Below, piece by piece: positions 25,193 through 32,608 of a stretch of DNA of 64,000 nt. Source of the DNA: Aneurinibacillus uraniidurans (lineage in GTDB: Bacteria; Bacillota; Bacilli; Aneurinibacillales; Aneurinibacillaceae); contig NZ_CP116902.1 in assembly GCF_028471905.1 (NCBI RefSeq), positions 2,702,501 to 2,766,500 on the forward strand, read 5' to 3'. Under the pieces are notes generated by a model. That model did no database searches. It was not told the origin of the DNA and saw only the letters and a program-made list of their open reading frames with translations. Position numbers and translations under genes: made by a program. Each line of letters starts with the position of its first letter. The stretch's first letter is position 1.

Positions 25193-25397
25193 AATTTGCC
25201 TCATATTCCACTTCTTCCGTTCCCAGCGTATCTTTTCCCTTTGTCGGTAGGCTACTACGCTGTCTTCCCAGCTTGATTGAGGATCTGGAAGAGTAATAAC
25301 CACTAGACGAGCAGATAATTTTTTCTCCATATAACAAGACCCCACATTTTTCATGTAGCCATGCAATTGATTTAATACGAGCTAACCATTCAAACAT
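25191..25397 (-). CDS. Small phage-like protein, probably frameshifted at an A6 run
   Basis: 68 residues from an ATG seven bases after AAGGAGG. The N-terminal part (MFEWLARIKSIAWLHEKCGV) is sound. After YGEK the frame turns Ser-rich, while the adjacent frame continues as LSARLVVITLPDPQSSWEDS and VVAYRQREKIRWERKK, which is much more protein-like. The switch point is the homopolymer GAGAAAAAATT; removing one A would join the two into a protein of about 83 residues. Confidence 0.5.
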   Translation of the reverse strand: MFEWLARIKSIAWLHEKCGVLLYGEKIICSSSGYYSSRSSIKLGRQRSSLPTKGKDTLGTEEVEYEAN

Positions 25398-25423
25398 GTG
25401 TCAGCCTCCTTATGTTTTGGGCC

Positions 25424-25453
25424 AATAAAAAGAGCGCAACGTTATGCTGCGCC
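25424..25453 (-). terminator. Intrinsic terminator upstream of the frameshifted gene
   Basis: GCGCAG/TTGCGC stem followed by TCTTTTTATT on the minus strand, about 13 nt before the AAGGAGG of the next gene. Confidence 0.75.
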
Positions 25454-25508
25454 ATCTAAATATTAACCTTATGTGGTGATTATATTCCCGCTTCATACCT
25501 TACCCCTC

Positions 25509-25537
25509 GGCATCCTTTATGGGTGTCTTTTTTTGTT
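25509..25537 (+). terminator. Orphan plus-strand terminator
   Basis: GGCATCC/GGGTGTC stem (two G-U pairs) followed by TTTTTTTGTTTT on the plus strand; no plus-strand gene ends here. Confidence 0.6.
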
Positions 25538-25553
25538 TTCAGGAGTCCCTGAT

Positions 25554-25733
25554 TTACTTCGGCATCAAGGAGCCGCTACGGTACAAGCCCTTTGCGGAAT
25601 GTCTTATTTCCGCCGCCCCGCGGGTACCTTCAGACTCCAACCGCTCCTCCCGTCTTAGTTTTCGCTCAGTCGCACGGTCTTCATAGTCATCCAGTTTCAA
25701 CCCCGAGTACGCCCTTGATATGGGAAAGGTGCT
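25554..25733 (-). pseudogene. C-terminal fragment of an unidentified protein
   Basis: The minus frame reads LKLDDYEDRATERKLRREER and continues to KGLYRSGSLMPK before TAA: charged, helical and protein-like. Upstream the frame is closed by TGA, and there is no good ribosome binding site (a TTG at 25698-25700 is the best start). The upper part of the gene seems to be lost. Confidence 0.35.
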
Positions 25734-25760
25734 TCAAACATTGATATTCAATTGATGAAA

Positions 25761-25795
25761 TAATGAAGGTCACCTTTAACAGGTGACCTTCATTA
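25761..25795. terminator. Long perfect hairpin, probable bidirectional terminator of the aldo-keto reductase gene
   Basis: TAATGAAGGTCACCT and AGGTGACCTTCATTA are perfect 15-bp complements around a 5-nt loop, about 60 bp past the reductase stop. Confidence 0.7.
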
Positions 25796-25857
25796 TTAAA
25801 AATTACATAAGACATGTTGCTACTATTTTATTTGGTAAGTTTATTTAAGTAGTTTTA

Positions 25858-26700
25858 TTAAAAATCAAAATTATCCGGGTCAGGACCGACTCGATGATTC
25901 TGATTCAAGCCATCCATTCGTTCCATATCTTCTTTCGTTAACTCAAAATCAAACACGGTAGAGTTTTCAATAATTCGATGTTCTTTTGTAGACTTCGGAA
26001 TAGTCACAACACCATTTTGCAAATCCCAACGCAAAATGACTTGAGCTACAGATTTGTTATACTTCCTTGCAATCTCTGTTAGAACCTCATTCTCTAGTAA
26101 TTGTCCTTGCATTAATGGAGACCATGCCTCTAACTGAATTCCATGTTCTTGGCAGAACGACTGAAGTTCTTTTTGAGTTAAACGTGGATGGAATTCCACT
26201 TGATTCACCATCGGTTTAATTTCTGCGTCTTTCATCAAGTCTTCAAGATGATGGGTTTGGAAATTACTTACCCCTATTGCTTTTACCCGCCCTTCTTTAT
26301 AAAGGGTCTCTAACGCTTTCCATGCGTCTTTATATTTACCTTCTACAGGCCAGTGAATGAGGTATAAGTCTAGATATTCTAAACCAAGTTTCTTTAAACT
26401 TGTTTCGTATGCTGCTATTGTAGACTCATATCCTAAATCAGCATTCCAAACTTTAGAAGTCACAAACAAATCTTCTCTTAAAATTCCAGCTTCTTGAATT
26501 CCTTCACGGATGCCTTGTCCGACTCCTTCTTCATTTCCATAGATAGCTGCAGTATCAACACTACGATAACCATTCCTAATAGCTGCTTTTACCGCATTAA
26601 CTAACTCAGGTCCCTCTTCTACTTTAAATACTCCTATACCAAACCAAGGCATTTTTACACCGTTATGCAACATAGTTGTATCCTGTAAATTTTTAACCAT
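25858..26700 (-). CDS. Aldo/keto reductase
   Basis: 280 residues from the ATG at 26698-26700 (GGAGG eight bases upstream). The catalytic set is intact: Asp and Tyr in SVDTAAIYGNE, Lys in VTSKVWNADLG, His in LIHWPV; the NADPH-binding IPKSTKEHRIIEN segment is near the C-terminus. It should reduce aldehydes or ketones in the cytosol. It belongs to an AT-rich module with a tautomerase, an MFS exporter and an HxlR regulator. Confidence 0.9.
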   Translation of the reverse strand: MVKNLQDTTMLHNGVKMPWFGIGVFKVEEGPELVNAVKAAIRNGYRSVDTAAIYGNEEGVGQGIREGIQEAGILREDLFVTSKVWNADLGYESTIAAYETSLKKLGLEYLDLYLIHWPVEGKYKDAWKALETLYKEGRVKAIGVSNFQTHHLEDLMKDAEIKPMVNQVEFHPRLTQKELQSFCQEHGIQLEAWSPLMQGQLLENEVLTEIARKYNKSVAQVILRWDLQNGVVTIPKSTKEHRIIENSTVFDFELTKEDMERMDGLNQNHRVGPDPDNFDF

Positions 26701-26753
26701 TAAAATTACCTCCATTATTATCTATTTGAATTTTTATTCGAATGCGTGCGTTT

Positions 26754-27227
26754 TTAAAATGTCCGACTTTTGGAAAGAAAGTCTTTATCTGCTCCCGTTA
26801 CACCACTTTGTCCCCAATTTCCTGGAATCATTTCACGAATGACGATAAGTACTTTATCCAAAGGTGCATGAGTAAATTTAGATGTTATTTGTGTAAGTTG
26901 GTTTACCCACTTATCCTTTGTATCTTGATCAAATGTATTCCATATATCAATCGTGATGATAGCCATTCCATCTATGTTACTATCCGGCGTATGATAAGAC
27001 TCTTTTGTATCCCAATTGATCACTCTACTCTTCTCAGCAAAGGTAGCATCGATTGCTACAGCTCCTGCTTTCCCCAAATTTTCTTTCTCAAGTTCATGTA
27101 TCAATACTTGAATTTTATCAGGGACAATCTTTAATACCTTAGTTGTAAGATCTGTTACCTCATAAATGAATTCCTTTTTCTCTTCCTTTGATATTGTAGG
27201 CCACGTATTCAGTACAATTAATGGCAT
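26754..27227 (-). CDS. Tandem-domain tautomerase family protein
   Basis: 157 residues made of two 4-oxalocrotonate-tautomerase-like units. Unit 1 starts MPLIVLNTWPTISKEEKKEF, with the catalytic N-terminal Pro after Met removal; unit 2 (about residues 83-150) starts AIITIDIWNTFDQDTKDKW and ends IREMIPGNWGQSG. Each ends with the IRE/IHE beta strand. The second unit has no N-terminal Pro, so only one active site per subunit is expected. Confidence 0.75.
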   Translation of the reverse strand: MPLIVLNTWPTISKEEKKEFIYEVTDLTTKVLKIVPDKIQVLIHELEKENLGKAGAVAIDATFAEKSRVINWDTKESYHTPDSNIDGMAIITIDIWNTFDQDTKDKWVNQLTQITSKFTHAPLDKVLIVIREMIPGNWGQSGVTGADKDFLSKSRTF

Positions 27228-27239
27228 GGTATCACCTCT

Positions 27240-27456
27240 TTAAAAATTAATATTAATTACTATTCCGATCACACCACCACCTTTCACTAGGATAGGAAAG
27301 GCACCCCCAAATGCTGCATATTTTGATGCATCCAGACGATATTCCTCGTGATAAGGGATTCCGTGTATTTGACTTTGTTGTTCCTGTCATCATAAGGTGG
27401 AACAATTGCACTCCGTTTTTTGATATATCAACAGCAATCTGTTTCCCTGCTTGCTC
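27240..27456 (-). pseudogene. Remnant of a UPF0303 / heme-degrading-domain gene
   Basis: One frame reads [20 protein letters not shown] and then TGTT. After a frame change the next reads [20 protein letters not shown] and [16 protein letters not shown] before a stop. Both match the UPF0303 pattern (NGxQLFH, then FGGxFPIxVKGxGVIG), but the middle and the C-terminal end are missing. It lies between the MFS and tautomerase genes. Confidence 0.65.
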
Positions 27457-27464
27457 TTATTTCA

Positions 27465-28688
27465 TCAATGCTTGGTGCACTCATAATATTTCGCCCCATT
27501 GACATATTCAGCATGTTGCTCTCTTTTCTCTAAAGCCATACTCCAACGAGTAAGGATCACAGCCCCGAGAACCATTAATGCACCTATCCAAGGCGTATGA
27601 ATAAGTCCAATGGAGTCAGTGATCACACCACCAAGGTATGATCCCAGTGTAATTCCCGCGTTAAAGGCTGCAATATTGATCGCTGATGCCACATCCACTG
27701 CCTCAGGAACAAATCGTTCCGCCAACATTACGACATAGACTTGGAGACCTGGTACGTTCATGAAATGGAATAATCCCATAAGTAAGATCGTAACTAAGGC
27801 GGCAACCTTAAACGGAGCTGTAAAGGTTAAGATCAAGAGCACAATGGCTTGTACGATAAACATATAAAACAAGGCCTCGATCGGTTTACGGTTCGAAACT
27901 TTTCCTCCAATTACGTTTCCAATTGCTATAGCAACTCCGTAAACAAGTAAAATGACCGCAATCGCCCCTTCCTTAAAACCTGTAATTTGCTGCAATAATG
28001 GAGATAAATAAGTAAAGACAACAAACGTACCTCCATACCCTAAGGCTGTAATCATAAATACAAGTAGTAGACGACCATTGGCTATTGGTTTGAATTGACC
28101 GCGCAAGGATGTACTCGTACCTTTTCGCAGATTGGACGGAACAAGAATACTATTTGCGACAAAAGCAATGATTCCAACTATGACAATGACAATGAAGGCT
28201 TCTCTCCATCCTAATTGTTGACCAATAAACGTACCTAAAGGTACACCAGTGACGATTGCTACTGTTAGTCCTGTGAACATAAAGGAAATGGCGCTGGCTC
28301 TGCGATTTTCAGGGACCACATCAGCAGCAATAGTAGAACCAATTGACATAAACACCCCGTGTGAAAAAGCAGTAATGACACGAGCAACCAGCAACACGGC
28401 AAAACTCGTCGCACTTGCAGCCATACTGTTTCCAACAATAAAGGTGATCATAATCCAAAGCAACAAAGCTTTGCGTGATATACCCGATGTTAAAGGGGTA
28501 AGAATCGGTGCTCCAAAAGTTACCCCAAGAGCATAAAAAGAAACGGTCAGCCCTGCTGTTGTAACTGAAATATGCATGTCTTGTGAAATGAGGGGCAATA
28601 AACCGACACTAATAAATTCTGTCGTTCCTATGGCAAATGCGCTTACTGCTAATGCTAGCAGCGCCCATGTACTATTTTTGTTTTCCAT
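27465..28688 (-). CDS. MFS transporter (drug/metabolite exporter)
   Basis: 407 residues, twelve predicted helices, with the DHA1-type opening ALAVSAFAIGTTEFISVGLLPLI and LGVTFGAPILTPL. The closest plan I recognise is the AraJ/YdhP/NepI-like exporters. It diverges from an HxlR regulator, suggesting inducible efflux. Confidence 0.85.
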   Translation of the reverse strand: MENKNSTWALLALAVSAFAIGTTEFISVGLLPLISQDMHISVTTAGLTVSFYALGVTFGAPILTPLTSGISRKALLLWIMITFIVGNSMAASATSFAVLLVARVITAFSHGVFMSIGSTIAADVVPENRRASAISFMFTGLTVAIVTGVPLGTFIGQQLGWREAFIVIVIVGIIAFVANSILVPSNLRKGTSTSLRGQFKPIANGRLLLVFMITALGYGGTFVVFTYLSPLLQQITGFKEGAIAVILLVYGVAIAIGNVIGGKVSNRKPIEALFYMFIVQAIVLLILTFTAPFKVAALVTILLMGLFHFMNVPGLQVYVVMLAERFVPEAVDVASAINIAAFNAGITLGSYLGGVITDSIGLIHTPWIGALMVLGAVILTRWSMALEKREQHAEYVNGAKYYECTKH

Positions 28689-28775
28689 GGATTTTTAGGT
28701 CTCCTTTCTAGTGATTACATTTTTACAAGGGCATTCAACTTTAAAAAAGTTTGGCAAGAACCGCCCGCAAAATGT

Positions 28776-28804
28776 ATTATAGGTGGGGTAATTCATTAAA
28801 GTAA
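28776..28804 (-). promoter_or_regulatory. Sigma-A promoter of the MFS gene
   Basis: TTACTT-N17-TATAAT on the minus strand, next to the tandem operator-like repeat. Confidence 0.6.
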
Positions 28805-28820
28805 GTACGCACTTTTTTGT

Positions 28821-28858
28821 TATATAGATACTTGAAAGTTATATAGGTACTTTTAAGT
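28821..28858. promoter_or_regulatory. Tandem 19-bp repeat, probable HxlR operator
   Basis: TATATAGATACTTGAAAGT and TATATAGGTACTTTTAAGT lie head to tail (28821-28839 and 28840-28858) with two differences (A/G and G/T); each ends in a near-palindrome (ACTT-N2-AAGT type). They lie between the MFS promoter and the HxlR start. Confidence 0.6.
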
Positions 28859-28887
28859 GCCTATGGAAATGAGCAAGGAGGAATAGT

Positions 28888-29250
28888 ATGTCTACAAAGA
28901 AGTACAATATATCGGTGGAAGCCACATTGGAAGTTATAGGAGGGAAATGGAAATGCGTCATCCTTTGTCATCTAACCCACGGCAGAAGGCGAACAAGTGA
29001 ATTGAAACGCCTAATGCCTGCCATCACACAAAAAATGTTAACCCAGCAGCTGCGTGAGTTGGAAGAAGACGGAATCATTAACCGAATTAGTTATAATGAA
29101 GTTCCACCAAGAGTGGAGTATGAGCTTAGTGAATACGGCTGGAGTTTGAAGAGTATTTTAGATTGCTTATGTGCCTGGGGAGAAAAGCACATTGTCAAAG
29201 TTTATGGTGACAAAGCATCTGTCTTAGAGGACAACATCTTAAACAAATAG
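28888..29250 (+). CDS. HxlR family transcriptional regulator
   Basis: 120 residues with the HxlR winged-helix pattern: VEATLEVIGGKWKCVILCHL, RRTSELKRLMPAITQKMLTQ and QLRELEEDGIINR. It starts after AAGGAGG. No N-terminal Cys pair of the redox type is present; Cys at VILC and in the C-terminal ILDCLCAWG could sense electrophiles, fitting the nearby reductase and tautomerase. It probably controls the divergent MFS gene. Confidence 0.87.
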   Translation: MSTKKYNISVEATLEVIGGKWKCVILCHLTHGRRRTSELKRLMPAITQKMLTQQLRELEEDGIINRISYNEVPPRVEYELSEYGWSLKSILDCLCAWGEKHIVKVYGDKASVLEDNILNK

Positions 29251-29372
29251 ATTGATTTTGTAACATAATTTATCTACATTACTAACTGACAAATTAACCA
29301 TGGAATAGATGAACCAAGATTAAAGGGCGAGTTCTCCGCGTTCAAAATGTTCAAAAATATTAGAGGTACCCT

Positions 29373-29425
29373 AATAAACATCTCTGATTTTTCTACATAG
29401 CGAAGAAAAATTAGAGATGTTTATT
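29373..29425. repeat. 22-bp inverted repeat in the gene-poor stretch
   Basis: Arms starting AATAAACATCTCT and ending AGAGATGTTTATT (22 bp each, one G-U in RNA) around a 9-nt loop. No adjacent T tract, so not an ordinary terminator. Confidence 0.65.
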
Positions 29426-29546
29426 CCGGAAACTGTATGCCATGCCGTCGTAACGTAAAATAGCCCAGCAACAATCGCAAAACTATCGGGCAGCTCCCTT
29501 ATCAGCTAGTTATGATAGGACACTTTTATGGAGTAATGAAAAAGAA

Positions 29547-29586
29547 CCCAGTTTCTCTATTTTAATACAGAGAAATTGGGCTTTTT
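29547..29586. terminator. Bidirectional terminator
   Basis: CCCAGTTTCTCT/AGAGAAATTGGG (12 bp, one G-U) with CTTTTT on the plus side and TTCTTTTTC on the minus side. Confidence 0.75.
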
Positions 29587-29650
29587 AGTATTGAAATTTC
29601 CTTAGCATGTGAAATCCTCATTTTGTTGGCGGTACCCCGCGTAAATCTAA

Positions 29651-29749
29651 TTAGACAATACCGAGCGCTGTTGCAATACGAAAAAACGTAGTGCGTTTCT
29701 TTTCATAATACTTTCCTTTTTTAGGCCCGAGCTCTGTATAAATGTGCAT
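29651..29749 (-). pseudogene. HTH-like gene remnant
   Basis: A 32-codon frame on the minus strand ends KKGKYYEKKRTTFFRIATAL, GIV, stop. FFRIATALGI is the typical last helix of Cro/CI-type HTH domains. There is no ribosome binding site or upstream HTH, so it reads as a fragment. The rest of 29251-30131 holds only inverted repeats and terminators. Confidence 0.3.
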
Positions 29750-29861
29750 GTCCGTTAATTCAGTAGAGTTGAGGTATTTTTATTCGATAATGGTCAATTC
29801 CGTTGCATCTAGGCTATTTTTTTAACGCTCAATCAATCTGCTTTACCTTCAACACATTAAT

Positions 29862-29948
29862 CTTTTCTGGCTGGCGTAGCGAAGGGAACAGGTCAATGAC
29901 GCCAGCTTCTTTCTCATTGACCTCTGCAAGAAAAGTGAGTTGCTACGC
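29862..29948. repeat. Cluster of interleaved inverted repeats
   Basis: Four perfect complementary pairs share 87 bp: CTTTTCT/AGAAAAG (29862, 29929), GCTGGCGT/ACGCCAGC (29870, 29899), AGGTCAATGA/TCATTGACCT (29890, 29914) and GCGTAGC/GCTACGC (29874, 29942). The second and third pairs interleave in pseudoknot order. Confidence 0.5.
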
Positions 29949-30131
29949 TCCCATATATCTTTTCCCCTCTCTATAATTTATTTTGAATAGCGTGTTTGAC
30001 GAATGGCACCGCCCCGGCCACGTTGGAAGGCATTACTCGCATCATATTAGCCTAAATTTGACAAATGATGGATCATCCTCTTAGGCATATACATAGGATG
30101 TGACTGTTGAAATAAGAAGGGAGATGACAGT

Positions 30132-30602
30132 ATGCATTATCCAAATTATCCTGTACTAGGTGAAATGGCTCCAATGCCAAATGCTCCGGTGATGGGCGAA
30201 ACAGCGCCAATGCCGAACGCCCCGGTGATGGGTGCAACAGCGCCGATGCCAAATGCCCCGGTGATGGGTGCAACAGCGCCAATGCCAAATGCCCCGGTGA
30301 TGGGCGCAATGTATCCTATGCATGGAGGAATGCACCACATGCACCATGTTCACTACGTAGCTCCTGTAAATCCGTCTTTCGTGCACTTACTGTGTAAACT
30401 GATTGGACATAAGGTAGTAGTTGAAACTGTCCGTGATAAATGCGTAGGAAAACTTATAGATGTGAAGCCAGATCACATCGTACTTGAGTCTATGCATACA
30501 GTTTTCTTTATTCGGATTGAAGAAATTGTTGCGATTATGCCAATTAAACATTGTCATCATTGCAAGAAGCATCATCACTACAGAGAAGCTCAAGATGAAT
30601 AA
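30132..30602 (+). CDS. DUF2642 protein with N-terminal 12-residue repeats (spore-coat type)
   Basis: 156 residues. Residues 13-60 are four copies of APMPNAPVMG-x-T; residues 1-12 look like a diverged fifth copy. A His/Met-rich linker (GGMHHMHHVHYV) follows, then a DUF2642 domain (about 78-140) with GHKVVVETVRDKCVGKLIDV and a HCHHCKKHHHY tail. DUF2642 proteins in Bacillales are often spore-associated. The His/Cys tail could bind metal. It is preceded by GAAGGGAG. Confidence 0.75.
   Translation: MHYPNYPVLGEMAPMPNAPVMGETAPMPNAPVMGATAPMPNAPVMGATAPMPNAPVMGAMYPMHGGMHHMHHVHYVAPVNPSFVHLLCKLIGHKVVVETVRDKCVGKLIDVKPDHIVLESMHTVFFIRIEEIVAIMPIKHCHHCKKHHHYREAQDE
30168..30311 (+). repeat. Four in-frame 36-bp tandem repeats
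   Basis: Each unit encodes APMPNAPVMG plus two residues (ET, AT, AT, AM). The period is a multiple of three, so unit gain or loss keeps the frame. Confidence 0.85.
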
Positions 30603-30649
30603 AAGTATTGAATTTCTTCCTTTAACGATTTAAAATGTATATTAAAAAA

Positions 30650-30760
30650 TTGTATAGTATAACCTTATAGATATGGTATAAGGGTCTCTACCAGGAACCG
30701 TAAAATCCTGATTACAAAAAGTGTGTGTTTAACATTTATTTGTAATCAGGATTTTTTTAT
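30650..30760 (+). promoter_or_regulatory. Purine riboswitch, adenine type, with expression-platform terminator
   Basis: The aptamer core shows TATAACC, loop L2 GATATGG, the TCTACC junction, loop L3 ACCGTAAAA and the J3/1 strand GATTAC. The base at the discriminating position (30712) is T, which specifies adenine rather than guanine. AATCCTGATTACAAA (30704-30718), part of the aptamer, is perfectly complementary to 30739-30753, which is followed by seven T. Ligand binding should therefore prevent termination and turn the gene on, as in pbuE. Confidence 0.88.
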
Positions 30761-30779
30761 TTTTAAAAGGAGTGATTTC

Positions 30780-32531
30780 GTGAATATGTGTGATTCAATA
30801 CTCAAAAAGAGAATTTTAGTAGCTGGAAAAACGATTCCTGCGGATGTAGTTGTTAAGCAAGGTAAAATTTTAAATGTTTTCACAGGAGAGTTTATGGAAG
30901 GTGATATTGCCATTGTTGATGGAATCATTGCAGGAATCGGCTCTTATGAAGGAAATGAAATCATTGATGCACAAGGTAAACTCATCGTTCCAGGATTTAT
31001 TGACGCCCATGTCCATATCGAAAGCGCGATGCTGACTCCTCAGGAATTTGCAAAAGTTGTTCTTCAGCATGGAGTAACTACTGTCATGACTGATCCCCAT
31101 GAGATCGCAAACGTGGCAGGTGCAGATGGAATTCAATATATGCTCGATAGCGCTAAGGATCTGCCTTTAGATATATTTGTAATGCTGCCTTCTTGTGTTC
31201 CAGCAACTCCGTTCGAAACAAGTGGTGCAAAGTTAGATGCGGAACAATTACTTCCCTTCATGTCTGATCCCAAAGTTTTGGGACTTGCTGAAGTCATGGA
31301 TTTTCCCGCTGTATCATCTGGGGATAAGGTTATGCTGGATAAAATTTGTATGACCCAATCACATGGTGGCATAATTGATGGTCATGCAGCTGGGCTTAAA
31401 AGAGAAGAGTTAAACATCTACATGGCGGCAGGTATTCGAACCGACCATGAAAGTATCAATAGTAAAGAAGCAAAAGACCGTTTAGAGCTTGGCATGTATC
31501 TGATGGTTAGGGAAGGAACTGTAGCAAAAGACTTAGAAGCATTACTTCCTGTTATTACACAACAAAATTCAAGACGATGCTTATTTGTTACAGACGATAA
31601 GCTCGTAGACGATTTGATTGAAGAAGGAAGTGTAGACCATATCGTAAGACAAGCTATTCAGAAGGGGTTAGACCCTGTCATTGCGATTCAAATGGTGACT
31701 TTGAACGCAGCAGAGTGCTTTGGCCTTCGTAATATAGGGGCTGTTGCACCTGGGTATCAGGCAGATTTTCTTCTTCTTGATGATTTGAATACCATAGCCA
31801 TTCATCAGGTTTATAAAAAAGGCACGTGTATCGTCGATAACGGAAGAATTGTGGAAGAATCCTTTCCGAAAATGCAAACTGCTCAAGATTTATCACATGT
31901 ACTACCTAAAATGAATCCGAAAGAAGTGAAATTGGAGGATTTAGAAATCCCTTTGTCTTCGGATGTTTGTAATGTGATTGAAATCATTCCCAATAGTTTA
32001 GTTACCTATCATCGAAAAGAAAAAGTAAACGTGCAGAATCGACTTTTTTGTTCTTCTACTGAAAATGATCAGTTAAAATTAGCTGTAATCGAAAGGCATA
32101 AAGCTACAGGAAATGTTGGATTAGGAATTGTAAAAGGATTTCAGTTACAAAAAGGGGCAATCGCTAGTACAGTAGCCCATGATTCTCATAATATTGTAGT
32201 CATAGGAACGTCTGATGAAGAAATGCTGCTTGCAGTCGAACAAGTAATCAAGACAAATGGTGGATTAGCCGTTGTTGCGGGAAAAGAAGTTTTGGCTTCC
32301 TTATCACTTCCCGTTGCAGGATTAATGTCGGAAGAAAAGTATGAGACCGTCTATCAATCGCTGAAAAAATTAAATGAATCTCTTTCGATAATTGGTTCGC
32401 CAAAAACATTTAACCCTTTTTTGACGTTATCGTTTTTGACACTTCCTGTCATACCGCAACTTAAATTAACAGATAAAGGATTATTTCAATTTTCTTCTTT
32501 TTCCCATATAAACGTCCAGGTTGATGAATGA
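30780..32531 (+). CDS. adeC: Adenine deaminase
   Basis: 583 residues from the GTG at 30780-30782, seven bases after AAAGGAG; upstream codons are part of the riboswitch. Amidohydrolase features: [19 protein letters not shown] (metal His pair), [22 protein letters not shown] and TDDKLVDDL (catalytic Asp), then the AdeC C-terminal domain. It converts adenine to hypoxanthine and ammonia. Control by an adenine-on riboswitch matches the substrate. Confidence 0.93.
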   Translation: MNMCDSILKKRILVAGKTIPADVVVKQGKILNVFTGEFMEGDIAIVDGIIAGIGSYEGNEIIDAQGKLIVPGFIDAHVHIESAMLTPQEFAKVVLQHGVTTVMTDPHEIANVAGADGIQYMLDSAKDLPLDIFVMLPSCVPATPFETSGAKLDAEQLLPFMSDPKVLGLAEVMDFPAVSSGDKVMLDKICMTQSHGGIIDGHAAGLKREELNIYMAAGIRTDHESINSKEAKDRLELGMYLMVREGTVAKDLEALLPVITQQNSRRCLFVTDDKLVDDLIEEGSVDHIVRQAIQKGLDPVIAIQMVTLNAAECFGLRNIGAVAPGYQADFLLLDDLNTIAIHQVYKKGTCIVDNGRIVEESFPKMQTAQDLSHVLPKMNPKEVKLEDLEIPLSSDVCNVIEIIPNSLVTYHRKEKVNVQNRLFCSSTENDQLKLAVIERHKATGNVGLGIVKGFQLQKGAIASTVAHDSHNIVVIGTSDEEMLLAVEQVIKTNGGLAVVAGKEVLASLSLPVAGLMSEEKYETVYQSLKKLNESLSIIGSPKTFNPFLTLSFLTLPVIPQLKLTDKGLFQFSSFSHINVQVDE

Positions 32532-32556
32532 TTCATTCTCTGCATTCATTGTGAAC

Positions 32557-32597
32557 ATAAAAAAGGAGCAGACACCAATAAGTCTGCTCCTTTTATT
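32557..32597. terminator. Bidirectional terminator between adeC and the chemoreceptor gene
   Basis: AAAAGGAGCAGAC/GTCTGCTCCTTTT, a perfect 13-bp stem with A/T tracts on both sides. Confidence 0.85.
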
Positions 32598-32608
32598 ACA
32601 GTTACACG

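Noticed and set aside
25473-25658. Plus-strand frame of 61 codons in the stretch before the aldo-keto reductase
   Set aside because: Runs through a terminator hairpin and lies antisense to a more protein-like fragment; Leu/Pro-rich shadow composition.
29447-29500. Possible terminator or IS-end sequence around GCCCGATAG...CTGGGC
   Set aside because: Only four to six paired bases and no clear tail or matching second end; not enough to call.
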